Positions 42,538 to 50,863 of a stretch of 64,000 nt of DNA are shown in pieces. Numbering within the stretch: position 1 is the stretch's first letter; each line of letters begins with the position of its first letter. A model generated the notes under the pieces. That model was not told the origin of the DNA. It did no database searches and saw nothing but the letters and a program-made list of their open reading frames with translations. Position numbers and translations under genes: made by a program. The stretch covers positions 248,001 through 312,000 of the forward strand of contig NZ_JACHMB010000001.1 of the NCBI RefSeq assembly GCF_014204795.1. Direction: 5' to 3'. The DNA comes from Nonomuraea jabiensis. Its GTDB lineage: Bacteria > Actinomycetota > Actinomycetes > Streptosporangiales > Streptosporangiaceae.

Positions 42538-43330
42538 CCGTACGGCCGACCTCCCCGGCCTGCACCGCCCTGACCGCACCACCTACGTCTTCGACGTCCG
42601 CTCAGCGGTCGAATTCGCCGGCGGGCAACTCGACGGCTCCCGCCACGCCCCCGGCGGGCAACTCGTCCAGGAGACCGACCACTACGCGCCGGTGCGCGGC
42701 GCCCGCATCGTCCTCGTCGACGACGACGGGGTCCGCGCCGCGATGACCGGATCGTGGCTCGCCCAGATGGGCTGGGAGACCTGGGCGATCAGCCCCGCCG
42801 CCCCCGAGGACCTCACCCGGCGAGGCGAGGAGCCCGATCCCCTGCCGGAGCCGCCCCAGGTCGACACCGTCGACGTGGCGACCCTGCGCGCCTGGCTGGG
42901 CCCTGGCCGGCCCCCCACGGTCGTCATCGACGTCGCGCCCAGCCGGGAATACGCCGCCGGGCACATCCCCGGCGCCTGGTACGCCATCCGCGCGCAACTG
43001 CCCGCCGCGCTCGGCGCGATCGGCCCTGCGGCCCGGTTCGTCGTCACCTCACCGACCGGCGTGCGGGCGCGCTTCGCCGCGGCAGACCTACGCCGGCTCA
43101 CCCGCGCGCCGGTGTTCAGCCTGGACGGCGGCACTGCGGCGTGGCGCACCGCCGCACCACTGGAATCGGACCCGGCGCGCTACGCGGTCGCTCCGGCCGA
43201 CCGGTACCGGCGCCCGTACGAGGGTGTGGACAACGCCCGGACGGCTATGGAGGCGTACCTCGCGTGGGAGTTCGGGCTGGTCGGGCAGCTCGAGCGGGAC
43301 GGCACCCACCACTTCCGGGTGATCCAGTGA
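42527..43330 (+). pseudogene. Rhodanese-like sulfurtransferase, N-terminally truncated
   Basis: From VRFIRTADLPGLHRPDRTTY the frame follows multi-domain rhodaneses: DVRSAVEFAGGQLDG, APGGQLVQETDHYAPVRGA, LVDDDGVRAAMTGSWLAQMG, then a last domain DVAPSREYAAGHIPGAWY and SLDGGTAAW. Full relatives have roughly 250 further N-terminal residues. No ATG/GTG/TTG with ribosome site lies at the break; the first in-frame ATG would remove another 70 residues. It overlaps the relic of the opposite-strand hydrolase by a few bases. Confidence 0.65.
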
Positions 43331-43472
43331 GCCGGGCCGGTTCGCCTCCGTCCGGGCCGCGCCCGAGGACCCCCAGGGCTATAACCCGATATATTGAGTA
43401 GGAAATGTTGACTTTAGGCGAGCGTCGCCGTAGCTTCGTGGTCATGAGCCCCCTGACCAGGCGTCCGAGGCG
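43331..43472 (+). promoter_or_regulatory. Leader of the taurine/sulfonate operon
   Basis: An AT-rich block (ataacccgatatattgag at 43381-43398) probably carries the promoter. A 23-codon frame, 43405-43476 (MLTLGERRRSFVV, then MSPLTRRPRR), begins after an AGTAGGA and overlaps the permease GTG by its stop. It might couple translation into the operon. No Cys codons are present, so it is not a cysteine-type attenuator leader. Confidence 0.4.
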
Positions 43473-44333
43473 GTGACCTCGCCCACCTCGACGGCCGCCC
43501 CCTCGACCGCCGTTCCCGACAGCGGACCGGCGCCCGTCACCCGGCGATGGCGGCCGGCGACCCGCAGGATCATGGTGCGCGTGCTCGCCGGGGCCGCGCT
43601 CCTCGTGCTGTGGCAGCTCGCCGCGGCCGCGGCGGCCAATCCCTCCTTCATCCCCTCCCCCGGCGCCGTGTGGGAGCAGTTCCTGCGGTTGTCCACGACG
43701 CACGACGGCATCCGCGGCTACAGCGGCAGCCTGCTCGTCGAGCACCTGGGCATCAGCCTGCGACGCATCCTCATCGGATCCGCGATCGGCGTGGCCGGCG
43801 GGCTCGTCGTGGGCGTCGTGCTCGGCACCGTGCCGTGGATCCGCGTCGTGGCCGAGCCAGTGGTCACATTCGTACGGGCGCTGCCGCCGCTGGCGTACTT
43901 CAGCCTGCTCATCATCTGGTTCGGCATCGACGAGACGCCCAAGCTGTGGCTGCTGGCGATCGCGGCGCTGCCGCCGGTCGCGGTGGCCACCGCCGCCGCG
44001 GTGCACGGCGCGCCGTCCCACCTGGTCGAGGCCGCCAGGGCGCTGGGCGCCAGGCGGCGCGACGTCATCCGGGACGTGGTGCTGCCCAACGCGCTGCCGG
44101 AGATCTTCACCGGCGTCCGGCTGGCCGTCGGCATCGCGTACTCGTCCGTGGTCGCCGCCGAGACGGTCAACGGCGTACCCGGCATCGGCGGCATGGTCCG
44201 GGACGCCCAGCGTTACCTGCAGACCGACGTCGTGGTGCTGGGACTGCTGGCCATCGGACTGTCAGGCCTGCTCATCGACGGTCTGCTGCGGGTCGCGGAG
44301 AAACGGCTCATCCCCTGGCGGGGCCGCTCGTGA
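43473..44333 (+). CDS. Sulfonate/taurine ABC transporter permease (TauC/SsuC type)
   Basis: A 286-residue permease with six hydrophobic segments. The cytoplasmic loop EAARALGARRRDVIRDVVLP (about residues 189-208) is the EAA motif that contacts the ATPase. A GTG start at 43473 follows CCGAGG. It forms one operon with the binding protein, ATPase and TauD-like dioxygenase. It forms the channel for taurine or alkanesulfonate import. Confidence 0.92.
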   Translation: MTSPTSTAAPSTAVPDSGPAPVTRRWRPATRRIMVRVLAGAALLVLWQLAAAAAANPSFIPSPGAVWEQFLRLSTTHDGIRGYSGSLLVEHLGISLRRILIGSAIGVAGGLVVGVVLGTVPWIRVVAEPVVTFVRALPPLAYFSLLIIWFGIDETPKLWLLAIAALPPVAVATAAAVHGAPSHLVEAARALGARRRDVIRDVVLPNALPEIFTGVRLAVGIAYSSVVAAETVNGVPGIGGMVRDAQRYLQTDVVVLGLLAIGLSGLLIDGLLRVAEKRLIPWRGRS

Positions 44334-44364
44334 CCCGCCGCACGTCCCTCATGAGGAAGCCGCC

Positions 44365-45399
44365 ATGCGTCTGAGATTCCTGCTGTCCTTCGTGCTGATC
44401 GCGGTCCTGGCCGCCTGCGGTGACGGCACCGCGTCCCAGGGAGGCGGTGGCGGCGCGGCGGCCAACCGGATCCGCCTCGCCTACCAGGCCTTCCCCAGCG
44501 GCGACCTCATCGTCAAGAACAAGAGGTGGCTGGAGGAGGCGCTGCCCGGATACCAGATCCAGTGGACGAAGTTCGACTCGGGCGCCAGCATCAACACCGC
44601 CTTCGTGGCCGGCAGCGTGGACATCGCCGCCATCGGCTCCAGCCCGGTGGCCCGCGGGCTGTCGGCCCCGCTGAACATCCCGTACCAGGTGGCTTTCGTG
44701 CTCGACGTGGCCGGCGACAACGAGGCCCTGGTCGTCAGGAACGACAGCGGCGTGTCGGCGATCGAGGGCCTGCGCGGCAAGAAGGTCGCCACGTCGTTCG
44801 CCTCGACCGCCCATTACAGCCTGCTGGCCGCGCTCGAACAGGCGGGCGTGCGCGAGTCGGAGCTGACCATCGTCGACCTCGAACCGCAGGACATCCTCGC
44901 CTCCTGGACGCGCGGCGACATCGACGCCGCCTACACCTGGCTGCCCACCCTGAAGGAGCTGAAGAAGAACGGCAAGGTCCTGATCGCCAGCCGGGAACTG
45001 GCCACGGCCGGCAAGCCCACGCTGGACCTCGGGGTGGTGTCCACCGCGTTCCTCAAGGCGCACCCGGAGGCGGTGGACGCCTGGCGCAAGGCCGAGGCGA
45101 GGGCCCTGCAGCTCATCGCCGACAACCGCGCCGAGGCCGCCGCCGCCGTCGCCGCCGAGCTCAACCTCACCAAGGAGGACGCCGCGGACCAGCTCACCCA
45201 GGGCGTCTTCCTCAAGCCCGCCGACCTGGCCTCCCCCGAGTGGCTCGGCACCCCCGAGCGCCCCGGCGCCCTGGCCCAGAACCTCGTCAGCGCCGCCCAG
45301 TTCCTCAAGGACCAGCAGAAGATCGAAGCCGTACCCGACCTGGCGACCGTGCGGAACGCCATCTACAACAAGGGGCTGCCCGGTGTCCTCACCCCTTGA
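44365..45399 (+). CDS. Sulfonate/taurine-binding lipoprotein (TauA/SsuA type)
   Basis: A 344-residue lipoprotein: lipobox LAAC (Cys near residue 19), Gly-rich linker, then a NMT1/TauA-like binding fold with IRLAYQAFPSGDLIVKNKRW, GSVDIAAIGSSPVARGLSAP, GKKVATSFASTAHYSLLAAL and WTRGDIDAAYTWLPTLKEL. The Ser-Thr-containing loops fit sulfonate binding. Its 3' end overlaps the ATPase gene by 17 bases, so the genes are translated together. Confidence 0.92.
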   Translation: MRLRFLLSFVLIAVLAACGDGTASQGGGGGAAANRIRLAYQAFPSGDLIVKNKRWLEEALPGYQIQWTKFDSGASINTAFVAGSVDIAAIGSSPVARGLSAPLNIPYQVAFVLDVAGDNEALVVRNDSGVSAIEGLRGKKVATSFASTAHYSLLAALEQAGVRESELTIVDLEPQDILASWTRGDIDAAYTWLPTLKELKKNGKVLIASRELATAGKPTLDLGVVSTAFLKAHPEAVDAWRKAEARALQLIADNRAEAAAAVAAELNLTKEDAADQLTQGVFLKPADLASPEWLGTPERPGALAQNLVSAAQFLKDQQKIEAVPDLATVRNAIYNKGLPGVLTP

Positions 45400-46174
45400 G
45401 ATCGGCACGCAGGCCGCCGTCCACGTGAAGGATGTCGTGCACGTGTACGGGACGGGCACGGACATCGTGACCGCGCTCGGCCCGATCTCGCTCGACGTGC
45501 CCCGCGGCTCGTTCCTCGTGATCGTCGGGGCGTCCGGCTGCGGCAAGAGCACGCTGCTGCGCCTGATCGCCGGCTTCGAGCGGCCCAGCGCCGGCGTCGT
45601 CCGTACCGCCGGAGCCGCGCCGGTGCCCGGCACCGGCGCCGGGATCGTGTTCCAGCAGCCCCGGCTGTTCCCCTGGAAGAGCGTGGGCGGCAACGTGGAG
45701 CTGGCCCTGCGCTACGCCGGCGTCCCCCGCGAGGAGCGCGCCCGCCGGGTGCCGGAGCTCCTGGAACGGGTCGGCCTGCGCGACGTGGCCCACCGCCGGA
45801 CCTGGCAACTGTCCGGCGGTCAGCAGCAGCGCGTGGCCATCGCCAGGGCGCTGGCGGGCGACGATCCGCTGCTGCTGCTCGACGAGCCGTTCGCGGCCCT
45901 GGACGCGCTCACCCGCGAACGGCTGCAGGAGGACCTGCGCCGGGTCAGCGAACAGACGGGCCGCACCTCCGTGTTCGTCACCCACAGCGTCGAAGAGGCC
46001 GTCTTCCTCGGCAGCCGCGTCGTCGTACTCACCAGCAGGCCCGGCCAGATCGCCCTCGACCTCGACATCCCCCTGCCCCGCACCGGCCTGGAGCCCGACG
46101 AGCTCCGCGCCCTCCCCGAATACACGGCCCTGCGTGCCACCGTCAGCCACGCCGTCCGCGAAGCCGCCGGATGA
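45383..46174 (+). CDS. Sulfonate/taurine ABC transporter ATPase (TauB/SsuB type)
   Basis: A 263-residue ATPase: GASGCGKSTLLRLIAG (Walker A), VFQQPRLFPWKSV (Q-loop), LSGGQQQRVAIARAL (signature), LLLLDEPFAALDALTRERLQ (Walker B), and VTHSVEEA (switch His). It powers the permease encoded at 43473. The GTG start lies inside the end of the binding-protein gene. Confidence 0.94.
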   Translation: MSSPLEIGTQAAVHVKDVVHVYGTGTDIVTALGPISLDVPRGSFLVIVGASGCGKSTLLRLIAGFERPSAGVVRTAGAAPVPGTGAGIVFQQPRLFPWKSVGGNVELALRYAGVPREERARRVPELLERVGLRDVAHRRTWQLSGGQQQRVAIARALAGDDPLLLLDEPFAALDALTRERLQEDLRRVSEQTGRTSVFVTHSVEEAVFLGSRVVVLTSRPGQIALDLDIPLPRTGLEPDELRALPEYTALRATVSHAVREAAG

Positions 46175-46196
46175 CCACCACAGAACAGGAGCGCAC

Positions 46197-47066
46197 ATGT
46201 CCACACCCCTGGCCGCCACGCTCACCCTGCGCCCGCTCGGACCGCACTTCGGCGCCCGGGTAGAAGGGCTCGACCTCGCGACCGCCGACGACGAGGAGCT
46301 CGCCGCGGTACGAGCCGCCCTCGTCGAGTGGAAGGTGCTCTTCTTCTCCGGGCAGACCCTCGACGAGGACACCCAGGTTGCCCTGGGCCGCCGCCTCGGC
46401 GAGCTGACCGCCTCCCACCCCGTCGTCGGCGGCGTGGACGAGGCGCACCCGGAGATCTACGCGCTCGACAGCGCCGACAACGGCTTCGCCGACGTCTGGC
46501 ACACCGACGTCACCTTCATGCCGCGCCCGCCGCTCGGCTCGATCCTGCGCGCCGTGGTGCTGCCTCCCACCGGCGGGGACACCAGCTGGGCCGACAGCCA
46601 GCTCGCCTACGACTCGCTGGCCGCACCCGTACGGGAACTGGCCGACCAGCTCACCGCGGTGCACGACGGCAACCGCGAGTTCGGCTACTACCTGGCGCAG
46701 CGGCGCGGCGGCAAGGGCAGCGTCTGGGAGGGCGAGGTCGTCACCCGGCTGGACCCGGTGGAGCACCCCGTCGTCCGCGTCCACCCCGAGACCGGGCGCA
46801 AGGGCCTCTTCGTCAACCCCGGCTTCACCTCGCACATCGTCGGCGTCTCGGAGGCCGAGAGCCGCCACATCCTCGACCTGCTCTACGCCCACCTGACCAA
46901 GCCGGAGCACATCATCCGCCACCGCTGGCGCCTCGGCGACGTGGCCATGTGGGACAACCGCAGCACCGCCCACTACGCCAACCGCGACTACGGCACCGCC
47001 CACCGGGTCATGCACCGCATCACGCTCCGCGGCGACCGGCCGTTCGGGCCGTCGTCCCCCCGCTGA
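46197..47066 (+). CDS. TauD/TfdA-family 2-oxoglutarate dioxygenase
   Basis: A 289-residue Fe(II)/2-oxoglutarate oxygenase. The metal triad is His102 and Asp104 (WHTDVTF) with distal His259 in HYANRDYGTAHR; Arg270, 11 residues after the distal His, binds 2-oxoglutarate. Placed last in a TauABC-type operon it should release sulfite from taurine or a related sulfonate. The substrate range cannot be fixed from sequence. ACAGGAG lies before the ATG at 46197. A hairpin follows the stop. Confidence 0.93.
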   Translation: MSTPLAATLTLRPLGPHFGARVEGLDLATADDEELAAVRAALVEWKVLFFSGQTLDEDTQVALGRRLGELTASHPVVGGVDEAHPEIYALDSADNGFADVWHTDVTFMPRPPLGSILRAVVLPPTGGDTSWADSQLAYDSLAAPVRELADQLTAVHDGNREFGYYLAQRRGGKGSVWEGEVVTRLDPVEHPVVRVHPETGRKGLFVNPGFTSHIVGVSEAESRHILDLLYAHLTKPEHIIRHRWRLGDVAMWDNRSTAHYANRDYGTAHRVMHRITLRGDRPFGPSSPR

Positions 47067-47073
47067 AGGGAAC

Positions 47074-47109
47074 GGCCCGTCCCTCCCTGCCGGAAGCGGC
47101 GGACGGGCC
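47074..47109 (+). terminator. Hairpin ending the taurine operon
   Basis: GGCCCGTCC at 47074-47082 pairs perfectly with GGACGGGCC at 47101-47109, 7 bases after the dioxygenase stop. No T-tract, as usual here. Confidence 0.7.
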
Positions 47110-47169
47110 CCACGCCGCGATCGTCCTCGGTCGCGCCGGTCTCAGCTCAGCGCTGCGCATAGGACATCG

Positions 47170-47370
47170 AGATCATGCGGCGTGCGCACGTCCTGCGCAT
47201 GACCGCGAACCCGACCGGCGCCTGGACGGCCCAGCAGGCCCGTAACCTGCTCATGGACCTCGGCGAGCGGCTCGGCTCCTTCCGCTTCCTCATCCCTGAT
47301 CGACCAGGGTCTTCGCCGGCGCGGGCGTGACGGTGGCCAAGACCCCGCCGCGCACGCCGCAGGACAACCG
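47170..47370 (+). pseudogene. Integrase-core transposase remnant
   Basis: [20 protein letters not shown] followed by [14 protein letters not shown] matches the middle of an IS-type integrase-core transposase. After a short gap the frame changes to [20 protein letters not shown], the next block of the same core. Both ends are missing. A different fragment of a similar protein lies at 56.6-56.9 kb on the other strand. Confidence 0.75.
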
Positions 47371-47527
47371 CCGCTCCCAGCGGCCCCCGATCATGACGAT
47401 CACAGCGTCCTGCCGCCGGAGGGGCGGATCGAACACCGGAGGCGCTCCGCGGGTTGATCAACGAGCCGGCAGGGCTTCAGCGGAGGGGGCAATCAAATCG
47501 ATAGCAGCGAGACATAGGCTGGTTCTC

Positions 47528-47941
47528 ATGTTCCGCGATGAGGATCTTGCCCTGCTCGCACGGCCTCTCTACGCCTTCCTCACCGTCGCGCCACGCGGTG
47601 AACGCTGGCCCGCGCCGCGCCCGGTGTGGTTCGAGGTATCCGACGACGGTGACCTGCAGATGTTCTCCCTCCCGGACGCGCCGAAGCTCGACCGTCTCCG
47701 GGAGCACCCCCGTGCTTCCGTCGTCGTCGCGGCTCCGCCTGGTGAGCCCGAACATTGGGTAGCGGTGGAGGGCTCGGTCACTCTCCACGATGAGGGTGGC
47801 GCCGAACTCGCGGCTCGTCTCGCCCAACGATATTGGGACATGAGCGACCCGAAGTACCAGAAGTTCCTCGACGAGTGGCGCGTCGGGGGCGTGGTGCGCA
47901 TCGTCGTTCACCCAGAGGTGGTCAACCGCTTCTCCGCCTGA
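47528..47941 (+). CDS. Pyridoxamine 5'-phosphate oxidase-like flavin/F420-binding protein
   Basis: A 137-residue split-barrel protein: LARPLYAFLTVAPRGERWPA, PVWFEVSDDGDLQMFSLPDA and LREHPRASVVVAAP are the PNPOx-like fold. Such proteins bind FMN, F420 or heme and reduce varied substrates. ATG 47528 gives the family's normal short length; longer in-frame starts lie in the transposase relic. It appears monocistronic. Confidence 0.85.
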   Translation: MFRDEDLALLARPLYAFLTVAPRGERWPAPRPVWFEVSDDGDLQMFSLPDAPKLDRLREHPRASVVVAAPPGEPEHWVAVEGSVTLHDEGGAELAARLAQRYWDMSDPKYQKFLDEWRVGGVVRIVVHPEVVNRFSA

Positions 47942-48401
47942 ACAGCCAGACATCGTCGAAGCGTCGCGGACCCTGTAGATGCAGCCGCCAGCACGCGCCC
48001 CGTCCGCCGGGTGTCGGGTAACAGCACCCCGCTGAACATGCATCGTCGCTCCTACGGCTCACCGGCGGCACTGGATCAGTCGCATTGCTGGCGACTTTCC
48101 TGAGGGCGCCGAATATTCATCCGCGCAAGTCATGGAGGTAATGCGTTCCCTTACGCTCGGTCGCGCACCCCGGACGGCATGGCGCTCGACCGTGCTGTTG
48201 CAGCTCAGGCCCAGTTTGCAGCTGACCCGACGCGACCGGCACGGGCCGTCGTCCACTGTCCTCTTCAAGGAAGTCAGAGAAGATTTAGGCCGGGTCACCG
48301 GAAGGGAGCTCGATGGTGAATGACTTGACAGTCAGCACACTAGATATGTCATTCCCGCCACCGTGCGCGCTGATGTCGCTGCGAGTCCGGGCAAGTAAGG
48401 A
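47942..48401. other. Intergenic region, no supported gene
   Basis: About 460 bases with lower coding bias than the surroundings. A 63-codon plus-strand frame at 48132-48323 has neither a recognisable family nor clear codon bias and was not accepted. No RNA gene or repeat was recognised. Confidence 0.45.
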
Positions 48402-48527
48402 ATGAAACGACGCCTCCTGGTTTTCTGGACCAGTGCCGTGCTGCTGTCGCTCCTCCCTCACTGGCAATCCCTGAATGCGGACTCTGGCATCCAGATATGC
48501 GCCTACACGGGTGCCGAAGGCGAATAG
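48402..48527 (+). CDS. Small exported or membrane peptide
   Basis: A 41-residue ORF: MKRRLLVFWTSAVLLSLLPH is a basic start and hydrophobic core like a signal peptide, then a short tail with one Cys (IQICAYTGAEGE). GTAAGGA precedes the ATG. Its stop is followed at once by the ATG of a second small ORF. Too short for family assignment; the tandem layout and ribosome site support it. Confidence 0.45.
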   Translation: MKRRLLVFWTSAVLLSLLPHWQSLNADSGIQICAYTGAEGE

Positions 48528-48698
48528 ATGGGTCACGGCCGGCTGGGCCTGGGCTTCGCCGGCATGGCCACGCTCCTTCCCTTCATTTTGCTGGGGCTGG
48601 GAATCGCCGTATGGCGATCGTCACCCAGGACGAGTCGTGTCCTGACGTGGATCGGGGCGGGCGCGGCCCTCGTCACCGCCGCCTACTATGCGCTCTAG
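48528..48698 (+). CDS. Small two-helix membrane protein
   Basis: A 56-residue ORF with two hydrophobic segments: MATLLPFILLGLGIAVW and VLTWIGAGAALVTAAYYAL, separated by a basic loop. The ATG abuts the stop of the preceding 41-residue ORF, so translation may be coupled. Alternatively the two are one broken gene. Function unknown. Confidence 0.5.
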   Translation: MGHGRLGLGFAGMATLLPFILLGLGIAVWRSSPRTSRVLTWIGAGAALVTAAYYAL

Positions 48699-48942
48699 GT
48701 CCCCGCGTTCTTCTCGCCCTATTGTCCTTCGGGGTCGCAAGGGCTCTCGCTCGTACTTCCGCCAAGCTGGATCACCTGAATTTCCAGCCCGGTGCTTGAG
48801 GACCCACCCAGATCACGCCGTCGCCGGGCTCGATATAGCTCCCGGGGATGGCGGATGAGCAGACGCCGGTTCTCGATCCTCACCCAGCACCTGTTTGTCG
48901 CCCCCAACTCGATATCTTGAGTGGAATGCGGCCAGGTAATGG

Positions 48943-49302
48943 TCATGGAGATGACTCTCCTGCCTGTCCACATATCGAATGGAGAAATACCCCTTCGCGT
49001 TGTGCGCTCCGTCTTGGTTGACGCGAATGGATACTTATCACATTGCAGCTTGGGAACCGATTTGCCGTTCCGACATGACCTTCGACTGCGCCCGTCCCTG
49101 GGCATCCGTCGGAGGCAGGAGCGCTCATGTGCTGCCGCTGTGTGAAACCCTTGGAGAACACCTTTGGGTCGCAGCGGACGACGAGTGCGTACTCACTGCG
49201 ATTCCCCGTGGGAATCTGGATGGCCTGCATGTTGTACGGAAGTCCGATGTTCCCGAAGATGTTCTCGTACTCGAGCCTGCTCCAGAGCGGCCTGGCTGTC
49301 AT
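48943..49302 (-). CDS. Small fourth gene of the nucleosidase operon, unknown function, possibly frameshifted
   Basis: A 119-residue ORF with a very strong ribosome site (GGAAGGAGAGGAG) and an ATG that overlaps the previous stop by one base. The first 50 residues (RLEYENIFGNIGLPYNMQAI, NRSEYALVVRCDPKVFSKG) have clear coding bias; the rest does not. From about 49050 another minus-strand frame (to 48719) looks more coding (WTGRRVISMTITWPHSTQDI, LGATNRCWVRIENRRLLIRH), so the gene may have a frameshift or a longer original product. Not recognised as a family. It probably belongs to the same system as the three genes before it. Confidence 0.5.
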   Translation of the reverse strand: MTARPLWSRLEYENIFGNIGLPYNMQAIQIPTGNRSEYALVVRCDPKVFSKGFTQRQHMSAPASDGCPGTGAVEGHVGTANRFPSCNVISIHSRQPRRSAQREGVFLHSICGQAGESSP

Positions 49303-49979
49303 CACTCCTCTCCTTCCGTTCTCTTCCCGCCATCTCGACCGTAGCTGCTGGCTTCCCAGGTGCTGGTGAAAATGCGGAGTGCGAGTCCGTAGAGCAACCC
49401 CGGCCGCTGCGCGACCACACATGGGGAATTGCGGCCGTGTTCTGTGTCGCCGTACAGGGTGATGTACGCGACTTCGTCGGTCAGGATGATGCGATACAGA
49501 TTCGGCAGGTCGTAGAAGCGCAGCTCGACGACGTCCAGGTGCGACGCCACCTCGCGCACGTACTCGGCGTTGTTACGCACCTGCTCCAGCAGCATGCCCG
49601 GCCGCAGTCCCCGGTCGAACCGCCGCAGCGACTCCTCGCGCCTGACCAGCCAGGAGTCCGGTTGCGGGTCGGGAAGCAGCACCCGGACCGCGTCGAGGGG
49701 TCGTACCGCACCCGACCAGATGGGCGCGAAGGTGTCCCGGGTGAGTTCGTTGCCGCGCCCGGTGAGCACTGCGACCCACCGCGCCTTGGCGAGGTCGGCG
49801 GCCAGTTCGTCCGCTGCCCGCCGCTGCTGGTGGTGCAGTTTGCGCACTCCCAATCCGGAATATCGGGAGAGCGTGGCGACGGCCCAGTCACGGGCACGCG
49901 CGGAGAGGATCCATCCCACCGCGACGGAGAGCGCCGTCGCTGCCATCGAGCTGATGACGCCCAGGGTGAAGTCGTTCAT
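49302..49979 (-). CDS. Membrane-anchored DUF5919-like protein
   Basis: A 225-residue protein. Residues of about 5-28 are a membrane helix (LGVISSMAATALSVAVGWIL), followed by a basic helical linker. The soluble part (about 65-215) reads WVAVLTGRGNELTRD, PLDAVRVLLPDPQPDSWLVR, VVELRFYDLPNLYRIILTD and PGLLYGLALRIFTSTWE. This order resembles DUF5919/phospholipase-D-like domains, where the usual catalytic HKD is not visible. The ATG overlaps the preceding nucleosidase stop (ATGA). It may be the membrane partner or effector of the operon; the family call is tentative. Confidence 0.7.
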   Translation of the reverse strand: MNDFTLGVISSMAATALSVAVGWILSARARDWAVATLSRYSGLGVRKLHHQQRRAADELAADLAKARWVAVLTGRGNELTRDTFAPIWSGAVRPLDAVRVLLPDPQPDSWLVRREESLRRFDRGLRPGMLLEQVRNNAEYVREVASHLDVVELRFYDLPNLYRIILTDEVAYITLYGDTEHGRNSPCVVAQRPGLLYGLALRIFTSTWEASSYGRDGGKRTEGEE

Positions 49980-50863
49980 CGGTCGTTCTTGAGGTACGGA
50001 AGGAGCCGGCGCAGGACCTGGGCGGCGTGCCAGGCCGCGACGCGCTGGGGCGCGTCGGACTTGTTCCGGTCGGCGTGATCGGAGATGCCGCGCACCACCA
50101 TCCACCGGTGTTGCCGTCCCGAGGCGGCGGACCGTTCGTGGCAGGCCTGCCCGAGCCCGCCCGCTTCCATGTCCACGGCCAGGATCTTGTCGTTGAACGA
50201 GGCCAGGAACGCGATCTCCGCGGCGTCCTCGTCGGCGATGACCGCCTCCCCCGACCCGATGGGACCAGCGTGTACGGCCACAGAGCGTGATGTCCCCTCG
50301 GGGTCCTCGATCGCCAGGCGGCTGGGTTGGTCGAGGTCGGTGAGGAAGGCGTTGACCGCGTGCCCGACGGCCGCGGGGGCCGGTCGGGTCTCACCGCGGC
50401 GGGGGGTGCCCGAGGGCGTGACCTTGCGCAGGTCGTAGTAGACCATCTCGGTGGCCAGGACCACGTCACCGATGGCCACGGACTCGTGGACGCCTCCACC
50501 GATTCCCACCAGCACGGCGATCTCGGGGTCGAAGACGCCGACCAGGTTGTTGTAGGCGGCCATGGCGGAGCGTTGCCCCGGCTCCAGGGCCGAGGTTGCG
50601 GCCACCGAGACCCCGTCCACGGCTGCCCGGTAGAACGTCAGGTCGCCGACGCGTTCGCTGCGCAGGCCGAGGGCGAGCCGCACGGCCTGGGTCTCGAGCG
50701 GGAGGATGGTGATCACTCCAACCTGGACGCGCTCCGCCGCTCCGGCCCGCGGCGAGGGGGCGGTCCGCACCACCTTGGCGTTGCTGCCCACCGCCGAGTC
50801 GCGCACGGTCATGGTGCCGCGGTAGTTGAGAATGCCGTCGACGCGCTGCTGGGTCACGATCAC
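49976..50863 (-). CDS. MTA/SAH-nucleosidase-like (PNP/UDP superfamily) protein with N-terminal tag motif
   Basis: A 295-residue protein. Residues 10-30 hold ILNYRGTMTVRDSAVGSNAK, a short beta-like tag. The nucleosidase domain follows: VGVITILPLETQAV, VLVGIGGGVHESVAIGDVVL, VDMEAGGLGQ (ribose-binding Met-Glu) and GISDHAD with the catalytic Asp. It should cleave or phosphorolyse a purine nucleoside or a related compound. In actinobacterial conflict systems this domain type serves as a nucleotide-targeting effector; a metabolic role is the alternative. It has GTGA/ATGA overlaps with both neighbours and a GTG start. Confidence 0.85.
   Translation of the reverse strand: MIVTQQRVDGILNYRGTMTVRDSAVGSNAKVVRTAPSPRAGAAERVQVGVITILPLETQAVRLALGLRSERVGDLTFYRAAVDGVSVAATSALEPGQRSAMAAYNNLVGVFDPEIAVLVGIGGGVHESVAIGDVVLATEMVYYDLRKVTPSGTPRRGETRPAPAAVGHAVNAFLTDLDQPSRLAIEDPEGTSRSVAVHAGPIGSGEAVIADEDAAEIAFLASFNDKILAVDMEAGGLGQACHERSAASGRQHRWMVVRGISDHADRNKSDAPQRVAAWHAAQVLRRLLPYLKNDR

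Noticed and set aside
43405..43476. Cysteine-responsive leader peptide for the taurine operon
   Set aside because: The frame exists but has no Cys codons, so that specific mechanism is not supported; it is listed only as a possible coupling leader.
48132..48323. 63-codon plus-strand ORF
   Set aside because: No family, weak codon bias and no ribosome site better than chance.
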